Source: JBEKVE01 sp049514335 | Lineage (GTDB): Bacteria; Actinomycetota; Acidimicrobiia; Acidimicrobiales; UBA8190 | Assembly (NCBI GenBank): GCA_049514335.1 | Contig: JBEKVE010000052.1 | Span: 1-18,196, forward strand | Direction: 5' to 3' | Length of the DNA stretch: 18,196 bases | Shown: positions 6,525-12,995 of the stretch, piece by piece | Numbering within the stretch: the first letter of the stretch is position 1 | How the letters are laid out: every line of letters starts with the position of its first letter | Made by a program: the position numbers and the translations under genes | The notes under the pieces: model-generated | What the model was told of the DNA's origin: nothing | Database searches by the model: none | What the model saw: only the letters and a program-made list of their open reading frames with translations

Positions 6525-7913
6525 ATGGCGGACCCCCCCGGCGAATCACCTCCGCGACCGTCGGGCTCGGGTGGTCGGCCATCGGGGGGCGGTCCCGAGG
6601 GCGCAGGAGAGCAGCGAGCGCGCACCGGCGGCCAGGGCGGTGGCAGCGGCCAGGGCGGCGGTGGTCAGCGGCGACGTCGCAGCCGAGGTGGCGGTGGCCA
6701 GGGCGGGCGTGGCCAGGGCGGCGGCGGCCAGTCCGGGGGCGGCGGTCAGGGCGGGGGCGGGCAGGGGGGCAGTGCCGGCAAGGGTGGCGGCGGTGCTCGG
6801 GCCGGCTCGTCCCGACCCGGCGGCGGTTCGGGCGGCGGTGGTGGAGGCGGAGCCGGCCGGTCCCGCCAGGGCGGAGGATCCGGCGGTCGTCAGGGTGGTG
6901 GAGCCCGGGGAGGTGGACCGGGCCGGGGCGGCCAGGGCGGGCGCGGCCAGGGTCAGGGGGGCCGGTCACGAAGCGGCTCGTCGCAGAGCGGGCGATCTTC
7001 GGGGTCGCGCCACGGTGGCGGCCGGGACGGACGGGGTCGGCTCGAGGTGGTGGCGGCGGTGCCCGACATGGCCGACAAGGCGTCGTCGTCGTTGCTCCTC
7101 GGAGCCGGCGACGACGGAGCGGAGCTGAGCCGCAATCACCGGCTCGCCCTCGCCATCGCCGCCGCCCCCGCCGTCGTCGTCCTGGTGGTCGTGGCCGGGG
7201 TGTGTACCGCCGTCGGGCTGGCGGTGGAGGGCGTGGCCGTCGGCGTCGTCGCCGGCATCGCGCTGTGGGCGTGGGTGTGGCGCGGTGCCACCGCCAGGAT
7301 CCTGCGTGCACTGCGCACCCGGCCCGGTGGCGACGCCGAGCTGGCCAGGGCCGAGACGTTGGCCGAGGGCCTGTGCGCCACCATGGGGGTCGAGGTCCCC
7401 GACATCCTCGTCGTCGACGACACGGCCCGCCAGGCTCTGGCGGTGGGCCGGTCGAGCGCCACGGCCGTGCTGGTGGTCACGTCGGGACTGCTCGAGGCGC
7501 TCGACCCCGTGTTGCTCGAGGGCGTGCTCGCCCACGAGCTGGTCCACGTGAAATGGGGCGACATCGCCCCGGCCACGGTGGCCGCCGCCGTCGCCCTGCC
7601 CCTCGCCCGCCTGGTGCCCGTGGCCGGGCTCGTGCACACCCTCGCCGGCCGGGGCCGGGAGCTTCGCACCGACCGGTTGGCGGTATCGGTGACGCGCTAT
7701 CCGCCCGGCCTGCGCGACGCCCTGGCCCTCATGGCGGAGGGTCCCGCCTCTCGCCCCACCTCGCCCCTGGCGGCCCGGGGCGTGGGTGACGCCACCCGGT
7801 GGCTGTGGACCGTCGCCCTGCCCGAGGACCCGGGCGCCTCGGCGCTGCGCAGCGGGCTCGTGGACGAGCTCGACGCGCCGGCGCTGCGTATCGCCGCGCT
7901 CGACGAGTGGTGA
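6525..7913 (+). CDS. Membrane-anchored M48-type zinc metalloprotease with Gly/Arg/Gln-rich N-terminus
   Basis: A 462-aa protein in three parts. Residues 1 to about 172 are almost entirely Gly, Gln, Arg and Ser in GGQGG, GRGQG and GGRSR repeats, surely disordered. Residues about 207-252 form one or two transmembrane helices. Residues 255-462 form an M48-like peptidase domain with the zinc motif HELVH (H337, E338, H341) and a likely third ligand E379 in the family EX3D arrangement (E379, D383). The family cleaves membrane or envelope proteins (HtpX-like); the substrate here is unknown. ATG 6525 is chosen because a -10 box sits just upstream and no ribosome binding site is present. It lies 49 bases after pimA, but its own promoter suggests a separate unit. 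The repeat-rich DNA has a strong G bias on the coding strand. I have no known full-length match in mind. Confidence 0.82.
   Translation: MADPPGESPPRPSGSGGRPSGGGPEGAGEQRARTGGQGGGSGQGGGGQRRRRSRGGGGQGGRGQGGGGQSGGGGQGGGGQGGSAGKGGGGARAGSSRPGGGSGGGGGGGAGRSRQGGGSGGRQGGGARGGGPGRGGQGGRGQGQGGRSRSGSSQSGRSSGSRHGGGRDGRGRLEVVAAVPDMADKASSSLLLGAGDDGAELSRNHRLALAIAAAPAVVVLVVVAGVCTAVGLAVEGVAVGVVAGIALWAWVWRGATARILRALRTRPGGDAELARAETLAEGLCATMGVEVPDILVVDDTARQALAVGRSSATAVLVVTSGLLEALDPVLLEGVLAHELVHVKWGDIAPATVAAAVALPLARLVPVAGLVHTLAGRGRELRTDRLAVSVTRYPPGLRDALALMAEGPASRPTSPLAARGVGDATRWLWTVALPEDPGASALRSGLVDELDAPALRIAALDEW
6560..7040 (+). repeat. G-rich degenerate minisatellite-like region coding the Gly/Arg/Gln tail
   Basis: Imperfect iterations of GGNGGCCAGGGCGG-like units encode GGQGG and GRGQGG. 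The coding strand carries dense G-runs. At 6735-6769 five runs of three to six G follow one another with short loops, a G-quadruplex-capable pattern. Confidence 0.7.
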
Positions 7914-7920
7914 GGCCGGT

Positions 7921-7940
7921 CCCGCCCCGGCGGGGCCGGG
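7921..7940 (+). terminator. GC-only hairpin after the M48 gene
   Basis: CCCGCCCC (7921-7928) can pair with GGGGCCGGG (7932-7940) with one bulge and a 3-base loop, starting 8 bases after the stop. There is no T-tract, so termination is uncertain. It also lies just upstream of the pdxS -10 box and could influence that promoter. Confidence 0.3.
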
Positions 7941-7952
7941 GGTCCTCCGGAG

Positions 7953-7958
7953 TAGACT
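7953..7958 (+). promoter_or_regulatory. Candidate -10 box for a leaderless pdxS transcript (TAGACT)
   Basis: TAGACT ends 6 bases before ATG 7965, so transcription would begin about at the start codon. It argues for ATG 7965 over the GTG at 7959, which would lie within the expected initiation site. Confidence 0.45.
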
Positions 7959-7964
7959 GTGGTC

Positions 7965-8927
7965 ATGGATGGCGCGCCCACTGCACGGTCGGTGCCGGAG
8001 GCGTCGAACCCCGTAGCCGGCGCAGCAGCGGCTGACGCGACCAGGGACACGAGCCGCACCGGGACCTTCACCGTGAAGCGCGGGCTCGCCGACATGCTGC
8101 GCGGCGGCGTCATCATGGACGTCGTCACCGCCGAGCACGCCCGCATCGCCGAGGACGCCGGTGCGGTGTCGGTCATGGCGCTCGAGCGTGTGCCGGCCGA
8201 CATCCGCGCCCAGGGCGGCGTGGCCCGCATGAGCGATCCTGCGCTCATCGAGGCGATCCAGCGCGCCGTGACCATCCCGGTGATGGCCAAGGCCCGCATC
8301 GGGCACTTCGCCGAAGCCCAGGTGCTCGAGGCGCTCGACGTCGACTACATCGACGAGAGCGAGGTCCTCACCCCGGCCGACGAGGCCCACCACATCGACA
8401 AGTGGGCGTTCCGGGTGCCGTTCGTGTGCGGCGCCACCAACCTGGGCGAGGCACTGCGCCGCATCTCCGAAGGTGCCGCCATGATCCGCTCCAAGGGCGA
8501 GGCCGGCACGGGCAACATCGTCGAGGCCGTCCGCCACCTGCGGTCGATCCTGGGGGACATCCGCAAGCTGACCCAGGCCGACCCGGCCGAGCGCTACGCG
8601 TGGGCCAAGCACCTCTCTGCCCCGATCGGCCTGGTGCACGAGGTGGCCGACAGCGGCGCCCTGCCCGTGCCGCTGTTCTGCGCGGGCGGGATCGCCACGC
8701 CGGCCGACGCCGCCCTCGTCCTGCAGCTGGGGGCGCAGGCGGTGTTCGTGGGCTCGGGGATCTTCAAGAGCGAGGACCCGGCCCGCCGGGCGCGCGCCAT
8801 CGTGGAGGCCACCACCCACTTCGACGACCCACAGATCGTGGCCAAGGTGAGCCGCGGGTTGGGGGCGTCGATGCCCGGGCTCGACGCCAGCCAGCTCGAC
8901 CAGCACATGGCCGACCGCGGGTGGTGA
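7965..8927 (+). CDS. pdxS: Pyridoxal 5'-phosphate synthase lyase subunit PdxS
   Basis: A 320-aa (beta/alpha)8 barrel enzyme. With ammonia from PdxT it builds pyridoxal 5'-phosphate (vitamin B6) from ribose 5-phosphate and glyceraldehyde 3-phosphate in the cytoplasm. The catalytic residues align with those of Bacillus subtilis at a constant offset of 28: D52 in IMDVVTAEHA, K109 in MAKARIGH and K177 in RSKGEAGTGN. Other signature blocks are ALERVPADIRAQGGVARM and the glycine-rich phosphate site FCAGGIATPADAA. An extra stretch of about 30 residues, Ala- and Thr-rich, precedes the conserved GTFTVKRGLADML; mycobacterial PdxS also has a shorter lead-in. It is followed 33 bases later by pdxT. Confidence 0.97.
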   Translation: MDGAPTARSVPEASNPVAGAAAADATRDTSRTGTFTVKRGLADMLRGGVIMDVVTAEHARIAEDAGAVSVMALERVPADIRAQGGVARMSDPALIEAIQRAVTIPVMAKARIGHFAEAQVLEALDVDYIDESEVLTPADEAHHIDKWAFRVPFVCGATNLGEALRRISEGAAMIRSKGEAGTGNIVEAVRHLRSILGDIRKLTQADPAERYAWAKHLSAPIGLVHEVADSGALPVPLFCAGGIATPADAALVLQLGAQAVFVGSGIFKSEDPARRARAIVEATTHFDDPQIVAKVSRGLGASMPGLDASQLDQHMADRGW

Positions 8928-8960
8928 AGGCGTTGGCCACGCACGCCGAGGTGCCCCCAG

Positions 8961-9635
8961 GTGGACATCGGCATCCTGTCGCTGCAGGGGGACGTCGCTG
9001 AGCATCGCGCCGCGCTGACCGAGGTCGGCGCGCGGCCCCGCCCGGTGCGCCGGCCCGGGGACCTCGTGGGCCTGGACGGCATCGTCCTCCCCGGCGGCGA
9101 GTCCACCACCATGTCGATGCTGCTCGACTCGTCGGGCCTGGCCGGCCCCCTCGGCTCGGCGCTCGATGCCGGCATGCCCGCTTTCGGCACGTGCGCGGGG
9201 ATGATCCTGCTGGCCGCGTCGATCGCCGACGGGCGCCCCGGACAGCGGTGCTACGGCGCCATCGACCTCTCCGTGCGGCGCAACGGGATCGGACGGCAGC
9301 TGGAGTCGTTCGAGTGCGACCTCGCCGTGGCGGCCGTGCCCGGCGGGCCGGTGCACGCCGTGTTCATCCGGGCACCGGTGGTCGAGTCGGCCGGACCCGG
9401 TGTCGAGGTGCTCGGTCGGTGGAGGTCGTCGGCCGTGCTGTGCCGGCAGGGAGCGATCCTCGTCTCCGCCTTCCACCCCGAGCTCACCGCCGATCGCCGC
9501 ATCCACCGGCTGTTCGTGTCGATGGTCGAGCACCGTGCCGGCGGGGCGGGGGGAGCGCTGGTGACAAAGAGCAGTGGGCCGCGACCCGTGGCAGACGGCG
9601 TCGTGGCGGGAACGAGCGAAGGACAAGGACGGTAG
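8961..9635 (+). CDS. pdxT: Pyridoxal 5'-phosphate synthase glutaminase subunit PdxT
   Basis: A 224-aa class I glutaminase that releases ammonia from glutamine and passes it to PdxS. The N-terminus IGILSLQGDVAEH, the LPGGEST substrate loop (43-49), the nucleophile C78 in FGTCAGM and the H172/E174 dyad in FHPE are all present, so the enzyme looks intact. The start is GTG 8961, preceded by GAGGTG at about 8949-8954. The conserved fold ends near residue 192 (FVSMVEHR). The last 32 residues are a Gly/Ala/Ser-rich extension that runs to within 2 bases of yebC and contains that gene's ribosome binding site. Confidence 0.96.
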   Translation: MDIGILSLQGDVAEHRAALTEVGARPRPVRRPGDLVGLDGIVLPGGESTTMSMLLDSSGLAGPLGSALDAGMPAFGTCAGMILLAASIADGRPGQRCYGAIDLSVRRNGIGRQLESFECDLAVAAVPGGPVHAVFIRAPVVESAGPGVEVLGRWRSSAVLCRQGAILVSAFHPELTADRRIHRLFVSMVEHRAGGAGGALVTKSSGPRPVADGVVAGTSEGQGR

Positions 9636-9637
9636 CG

Positions 9638-10390
9638 ATGTCAGGCCATTCGAAGTGGGCGACCACCAAGCACCGCAAGGCGGCGGTCGACAAGGTGCGG
9701 GCCAAGGTGTTCGCCAAGTTGATCAGGCAACTGGAGGTCGCCGCGCGCGAGGGGGGTGGCGACGTCAACACCAATGCCACCCTGCGCACCATGTTCGAGA
9801 AAGCCCGGTCTGCGTCGGTGCCCCTCGACACCATCGAGCGCGCCATCAAGCGTGGGACGGGCGAGCTCGACGGCGTGCACTACGAAGAGGTCGCCTACGA
9901 GGGCTACGCCCCGGGTGGGGTGGCCATCATCGTCGAGTGCCTCACCGACAACCGGAACCGCACCGGGGCCGAGATCCGAAACGTCTTCACCCGCAACGGC
10001 GGTTCGATGGCGGAACCGGGGGCGGTGGGGTGGCAGTTCGCCCGCAAAGGCGCCATCGAGCTGCCGCGCTCGCTCGACGAGGACGCCGTCACCGAGGTGG
10101 CGGTGGAGGCCGGGGCTGAGGACCTGACCGACGACGGGGACCGGTGGCTCGTGACCAGCGCACCCCAGGACCTGGGAGCGGTGCGCGACGCCCTCAGCGC
10201 GGCGGGAATGACGCCGGACTCCGCCGAGCTCGCCATGGTGCCCTCCACCACGGTGCCGGTGACCGAGGAGGGCGAGGTCCGCCGGGTCCTGCGCCTGCTC
10301 GAGGCGCTCGACGACCACGACGACGTCCAGAACGTGTGGTCCAACTTCGACACGCCCGACGAGGTCCTGGCGGCAGCGGCGGCCGACTGA
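9638..10390 (+). CDS. yebC: YebC/PmpR/TACO1 family protein (translation or transcription factor)
   Basis: A 250-aa protein of the normal family length. It opens with the near-invariant MSGHSKWATTKHRKA, followed by LEVAAREGGGDVNTNATLR, YEGYAPGGVAIIVECLTDNRNRT and the NGGSMAEPGAVGWQF block. The family was described as a DNA-binding regulator (PmpR). More recent work on YebC and mitochondrial TACO1 points to helping ribosomes through difficult, for example proline-rich, sequences; which applies here is open. ATG 9638 follows the pdxT stop by 2 bases and has AAGGA at 9625-9629, so it is cotranscribed with pdxST. The next gene downstream is ruvC, a neighbourhood common for yebC in many bacteria. 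Confidence 0.96.
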   Translation: MSGHSKWATTKHRKAAVDKVRAKVFAKLIRQLEVAAREGGGDVNTNATLRTMFEKARSASVPLDTIERAIKRGTGELDGVHYEEVAYEGYAPGGVAIIVECLTDNRNRTGAEIRNVFTRNGGSMAEPGAVGWQFARKGAIELPRSLDEDAVTEVAVEAGAEDLTDDGDRWLVTSAPQDLGAVRDALSAAGMTPDSAELAMVPSTTVPVTEEGEVRRVLRLLEALDDHDDVQNVWSNFDTPDEVLAAAAAD

Positions 10391-10401
10391 ACCACGGCGC
10401 G

Positions 10402-10414
10402 GGCTCTCGGAGCC
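10402..10414 (+). terminator. Short hairpin after yebC
   Basis: GGCTC-TCG-GAGCC, 11 bases after the yebC stop, with no T-tract. It separates the pdxST-yebC unit from the SOS-regulated ruv unit, so weak termination is conceivable. Confidence 0.25.
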
Positions 10415-10440
10415 GTCGGCGCGGCACCGGCGCGGGTCCA

Positions 10441-10454
10441 CCGCCGGCCGGCGG
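10441..10454. repeat. Perfect 14-bp GC palindrome upstream of ruvC
   Basis: CCGCCGGCCGGCGG is its own reverse complement and ends 8 bases before the ruvC -10 box, roughly where a -35 would sit. It could be an operator half, a terminator stem, or only GC-rich chance. Confidence 0.4.
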
Positions 10455-10462
10455 CGCCTTGC

Positions 10463-10468
10463 TATCGT
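10463..10468 (+). promoter_or_regulatory. Candidate -10 box for leaderless ruvC (TATCGT)
   Basis: TATCGT ends 7 bases before GTG 10476. Transcription would start about at the start codon and inside the LexA box. No Shine-Dalgarno is visible in front of ruvC. Confidence 0.45.
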
Positions 10469-10483
10469 CGAACGCGTGTTCGT
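10468..10483. promoter_or_regulatory. LexA operator (SOS box) spanning the ruvC start codon
   Basis: TCGAACGCGTGTTCGT matches the actinobacterial SOS box TCGAAC-N4-GTTCGA at 15 of its possible positions, with only the last base differing. The inner half-sites CGAAC and GTTCG are perfect with the correct 4-base spacer. The position, overlapping the expected start of transcription and the GTG codon, is where repression would be effective. ruvCAB are known LexA targets in many bacteria. Confidence 0.85.
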
Positions 10484-10985
10484 CCTGGGCATCGACCCCG
10501 GTCTGTCTCGCTGCGGCTACGGGGTGGTGCGCCGCTACGGCAGCGACCTCGCCGCCACCGCCGGCGGGGTGGTCACGACCGAGCCTGGTCTCCCGCTCCA
10601 GGAGCGTCTCCGGGTGCTGTACACCGAGTTGCGCCGGCTCGTGGCCGAGGTGCGCCCCGACGCCGTGGTGGTGGAGCGCGTGTTCTTCCAGACCAACGTC
10701 CGCACCGCCATGGCCACCGGACAGGCCGGCGGGATCGCCCTCCTGGTGGCGGCCGAGACCGGGTGCGAGGTGGCCCAGTACAGCGCCAACGAGGTGAAGA
10801 TGGCCGTGGTCGGGTACGGCGGGGCCACCAAGGACCAGGTGCAGCGGATGGTGGCGGCGCTCCTCGCCCTCGACGAGCCGCCCAAGCCGCCCGACGTGGC
10901 CGACGCCCTGGCGTTGGCGGTGTGCCACCTGACAGCCGAGCCCCTGCGCCGGGCCATCGCCGCGGCGGGGCCGCCGGTCCGGTGA
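10476..10985 (+). CDS. ruvC: Holliday junction resolvase RuvC
   Basis: A 169-aa RNase H-like endonuclease that cuts Holliday junctions symmetrically, with RuvAB. The four catalytic acids sit where expected from E. coli: D7 in LGIDPG, E67 in VVVERVFF, D140 and D143 in PPDVADALALAVCH. The QTNVRTAMATGQAGG and EVKMAVVGYGGATKDQV blocks are also typical. GTG 10476 is fixed by the N-terminal MFVLGIDPG. It has no ribosome binding site but a -10 box directly upstream, so the mRNA is probably leaderless. A LexA box covers the start, so DNA-damage induction is expected. Confidence 0.97.
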   Translation: MFVLGIDPGLSRCGYGVVRRYGSDLAATAGGVVTTEPGLPLQERLRVLYTELRRLVAEVRPDAVVVERVFFQTNVRTAMATGQAGGIALLVAAETGCEVAQYSANEVKMAVVGYGGATKDQVQRMVAALLALDEPPKPPDVADALALAVCHLTAEPLRRAIAAAGPPVR

Positions 10986-11041
10986 CGAGGGTGTGGCGGC
11001 GGGGGCGTCGCGGCGCCCATGCGGACTCGATGGTTCTCGAC

Positions 11042-11047
11042 AGGAGG
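11042..11047 (+). promoter_or_regulatory. Perfect Shine-Dalgarno AGGAGG between ruvC and ruvA
   Basis: AGGAGG is 6 bases before GTG 11054 and far (65 bases) from the ruvA start, so it must serve something else; it supports the small reading frame that follows. Confidence 0.5.
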
Positions 11048-11053
11048 GGTGCG

Positions 11054-11116
11054 GTGCAGAGGGTGCTGATGATGTCCACGACGGGTGTAGCGCCGCGCCC
11101 CCGAGGGCCACGGTGA
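11054..11116 (+). CDS. Candidate 20-aa leader peptide coupled to ruvA
   Basis: A short frame beginning with GTG 11054 behind a perfect AGGAGG and reading MQRVLMMSTTGVAPRPRGPR. Its TGA overlaps the ruvA start as GTGA, the same 4-base overlap that joins ruvA to ruvB. This suggests that ribosomes ending here re-initiate on ruvA. The frame could be entered further upstream (ATG 11030), but without a ribosome binding site. No known family. It may also be a chance frame; only the ribosome binding site plus the overlap speak for it. Confidence 0.4.
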   Translation: MQRVLMMSTTGVAPRPRGPR

Positions 11117-11712
11117 TCGGCTGGCTGCGGGGTGAGCTGATCGCCCGCACGCCCGAGGGCGAGGTCCTCGTCGACGTGGGCGGGGTGGGGTACCGGGTGT
11201 CGGTGCCTCCGGCCCTGCTGGCGGCGGTGGGCGAGCGCGGCGCGCAGGTGGAGCTGCATGTGCACACCCATGTGCGCGAGGACGCCATCGTCCTGTACGG
11301 GTTCGCCACGACCGAGGAACGGCGCTGCTTCGAGGCGCTGCTGGGCGCGCACGGCGTCGGACCGGCGCTCGCCCTCGCCGTCCTGGGCGCGCTGCGGCCG
11401 CCCGAGTTGATCCGGGCCGTGCTCGACGAGGACCTGGGGGCGTTGTGCGCCGTCCCCGGTGTCGGCCGCAAGACCGCCGCCCGTCTGGTCCTCGACCTGC
11501 GCTCGCGCCTCGAGCTCCCCGAGTTCGCCGGCGACGGTGTCCCCGGTGGCGCCGGCACCGTGACCGAGGCGCGCGGCGAGGTGCGTGCCGCGCTGGCCGA
11601 GCTGGGGTACAACCCCGAAGAGATCCGCCACGCCCTCGAGGGTGTGCCCGTCGAAGGAGCGGTGGAGGAGCTGCTGCGCCAGGCCCTGCGGGAGCTGGCG
11701 GGGGCCCGGTGA
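11113..11712 (+). CDS. ruvA: Holliday junction DNA helicase subunit RuvA
   Basis: A 199-aa protein that binds the four-way junction as a tetramer and loads RuvB. Domain I is an OB-fold (1-64: MIGWLRGEL...VREDAIVLYGF). Domain II has two helix-hairpin-helix motifs, GAHGVGPALALAVL (78-91) and AVPGVGRKTAARLV (113-126). Domain III (about 152-199), which contacts RuvB, includes the conserved LGYNPEEI. The GTG start at 11113 is set by the invariant N-terminus; longer upstream frames are not RuvA. GAGGG at 11103-11107 is a fair ribosome binding site. A small GGGCG/CGCCC hairpin at 11003-11018 lies in the 127-base gap after ruvC. The stop overlaps ruvB as GTGA. Confidence 0.97.
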   Translation: MIGWLRGELIARTPEGEVLVDVGGVGYRVSVPPALLAAVGERGAQVELHVHTHVREDAIVLYGFATTEERRCFEALLGAHGVGPALALAVLGALRPPELIRAVLDEDLGALCAVPGVGRKTAARLVLDLRSRLELPEFAGDGVPGGAGTVTEARGEVRAALAELGYNPEEIRHALEGVPVEGAVEELLRQALRELAGAR

Positions 11713-12809
11713 ACGGACGGCGCGAGGTGCTCGCCACCCACGACGCCGAACCTGTCACCGCGCCCGACGACGCCGAGGCGGCCGAGCGCCCCGTCAATCC
11801 GCTCCCCGATCCGGCCGAGTTGGCCGACGAGGTCCGCCTCCGGCCCCGGCGCCTCGAGGAGTTCCTGGGACAGCCGCAGCTCACCGAGCACCTCGACATC
11901 GTCCTCGAGGCCGCCCGACGCCGTCATCAGCCGGTGGACCATCTGCTCTTCGCCGGCCCTCCGGGACTGGGAAAGACCTCGCTGGCCGGCATCGTGGCGG
12001 CCGAGATGGGCGTGGGCCTGCGCATCACCTCGGGTCCCGCTCTCGCCCGCGCCGGTGACCTGGCGGCGTTGCTGACCGACATGCAGCAAGGCGACGTCCT
12101 GTTCATCGACGAGATCCACCGGCTGCCACGGCCCGTCGAGGAGGTCCTCTACCCCGCCATGGAGGACTTCCAGCTCGACATCGTCATCGGCAAGGGCCCG
12201 ACGGCGCGCTCGATCCGCCTCGATCTTCCCCGCTTCACCCTCGTGGGAGCGACGACCCGTACCGGCCTGTTGACCGGACCGCTGCGCGACCGCTTCGGGT
12301 TCGTCGCCCGCCTCGATCTCTACGCGCCGGAGGACCTCAGGGGCATCGTGCTGCGTTCGGCGGGGATCATGGGGGTGCAGGTGGAGGTGGAGGGGGCCTG
12401 GCAGATCGCCTCGCGCTCGAGAGGGACGCCGCGTATCGCCAACCGCCTCCTGCGACGGGTGCGCGACTTCGTGGAGGTGCGCGCCGAGGGTGCGATCACG
12501 GCGTCGCTGGCGGTCGAGGGTCTCGAGCTCTTCGGCGTGGACGACATGGGCCTCGACAAGGTGGACCGCGCCATCCTCGACGCGCTGTGCCGCCGCTTCG
12601 ACGGCCGGCCCGTCGGTCTCGTGACCCTGGCCCACTGCGTGGGCGAGGAGCCCGACACCGTGGAGGACGCCTACGAGCCCTATCTGTTGCAGCAAGGCCT
12701 CCTGCAACGGACACCGCGGGGACGGATGGCGACGCCACGCGCCTTCGCACATCTGGGAGAGGCCTACCCGGCACACGAGCTGCAAGGGGTCGCTCCCACA
12801 CTGTGGTGA
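11709..12809 (+). CDS. ruvB: Holliday junction branch migration ATPase RuvB
   Basis: A 366-aa AAA+ motor that drives branch migration with RuvA. Walker A GPPGLGKT is at 83-90, Walker B LFIDEIH at 131-137, sensor 1 GATTR at 180-184 and the arginine-finger region GPLRDRFG at 190-197. The C-terminal winged helix contains LLQQGLLQRTPRGR. The family core begins near LRPRRLEEFLGQ (44-55), so the N-terminal 40 residues are an acidic, proline-containing lead-in. GTG 11709 overlaps the ruvA stop by 4 bases, giving tight coupling and the expected stoichiometric expression under the SOS box of ruvC. Confidence 0.97.
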   Translation: MNGRREVLATHDAEPVTAPDDAEAAERPVNPLPDPAELADEVRLRPRRLEEFLGQPQLTEHLDIVLEAARRRHQPVDHLLFAGPPGLGKTSLAGIVAAEMGVGLRITSGPALARAGDLAALLTDMQQGDVLFIDEIHRLPRPVEEVLYPAMEDFQLDIVIGKGPTARSIRLDLPRFTLVGATTRTGLLTGPLRDRFGFVARLDLYAPEDLRGIVLRSAGIMGVQVEVEGAWQIASRSRGTPRIANRLLRRVRDFVEVRAEGAITASLAVEGLELFGVDDMGLDKVDRAILDALCRRFDGRPVGLVTLAHCVGEEPDTVEDAYEPYLLQQGLLQRTPRGRMATPRAFAHLGEAYPAHELQGVAPTLW

Positions 12810-12829
12810 CAACCTGACCGAGCGGGACC

Positions 12830-12846
12830 GGGCGTCCGCGTCGCCC
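12830..12846 (+). terminator. Weak hairpin after ruvB
   Basis: GGGCG-N7-CGCCC starting 21 bases after the ruvB stop, with no T-tract. It is a possible boundary between the ruv and sec units, but the evidence is thin. Confidence 0.22.
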
Positions 12847-12914
12847 CCGCCGCCACCTTGGCCGTGACCTGCGGCTGAGCACCACCTGCATCCCCCGGTG
12901 GGACCCCGTGGGAC

Positions 12915-12920
12915 TATGGT
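12915..12920 (+). promoter_or_regulatory. Candidate -10 box upstream of yajC (TATGGT)
   Basis: In the 186-base gap between ruvB and yajC, TATGGT fits TANNNT and would give a leader of about 70 bases to GTG 12996. A near-direct repeat, CCCCGGTGGGA then CCCCGTGGGA, lies just upstream. No clear -35. Confidence 0.3.
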
Positions 12921-12995
12921 CAGGGATCCGGAAAGCCCCTGGAGAGCACCATTCCCCTTCCCCTGACAAACGCGCACGTTGCCCTGTCTGCCCTG

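Noticed and set aside
3197..6625. Minus-strand open frame extending the EF-G2 gene upstream by about 1140 residues
   Set aside because: It is antisense to pgsA, patA and pimA, has no domain, and is composed of Arg/Gly/Pro-rich shadow sequence. EF-G homology and a strong ribosome binding site place the start at 3196.
7914..7964. Riboswitch or regulator site for vitamin B6 synthesis before pdxS
   Set aside because: Only 51 bases are present, the promoter seems leaderless, and no known B6-related motif is seen.
6966..9626. Very long minus-strand frame (886 codons) opposite the M48, pdxS and pdxT genes
   Set aside because: It is antisense to clearly functional genes and has biased His/Arg/Gly composition; such frames arise from G/C at third codon positions in very GC-rich genomes.
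9540..9637. Separate small gene in the last part of pdxT
   Set aside because: It is in frame with pdxT without a stop and is best read as a C-terminal extension containing the yebC ribosome binding site.
12916..12966. 16-codon frame upstream of yajC starting at ATG in TATGGT
   Set aside because: It coincides with the probable -10 box, has no ribosome binding site and ends 29 bases before yajC.
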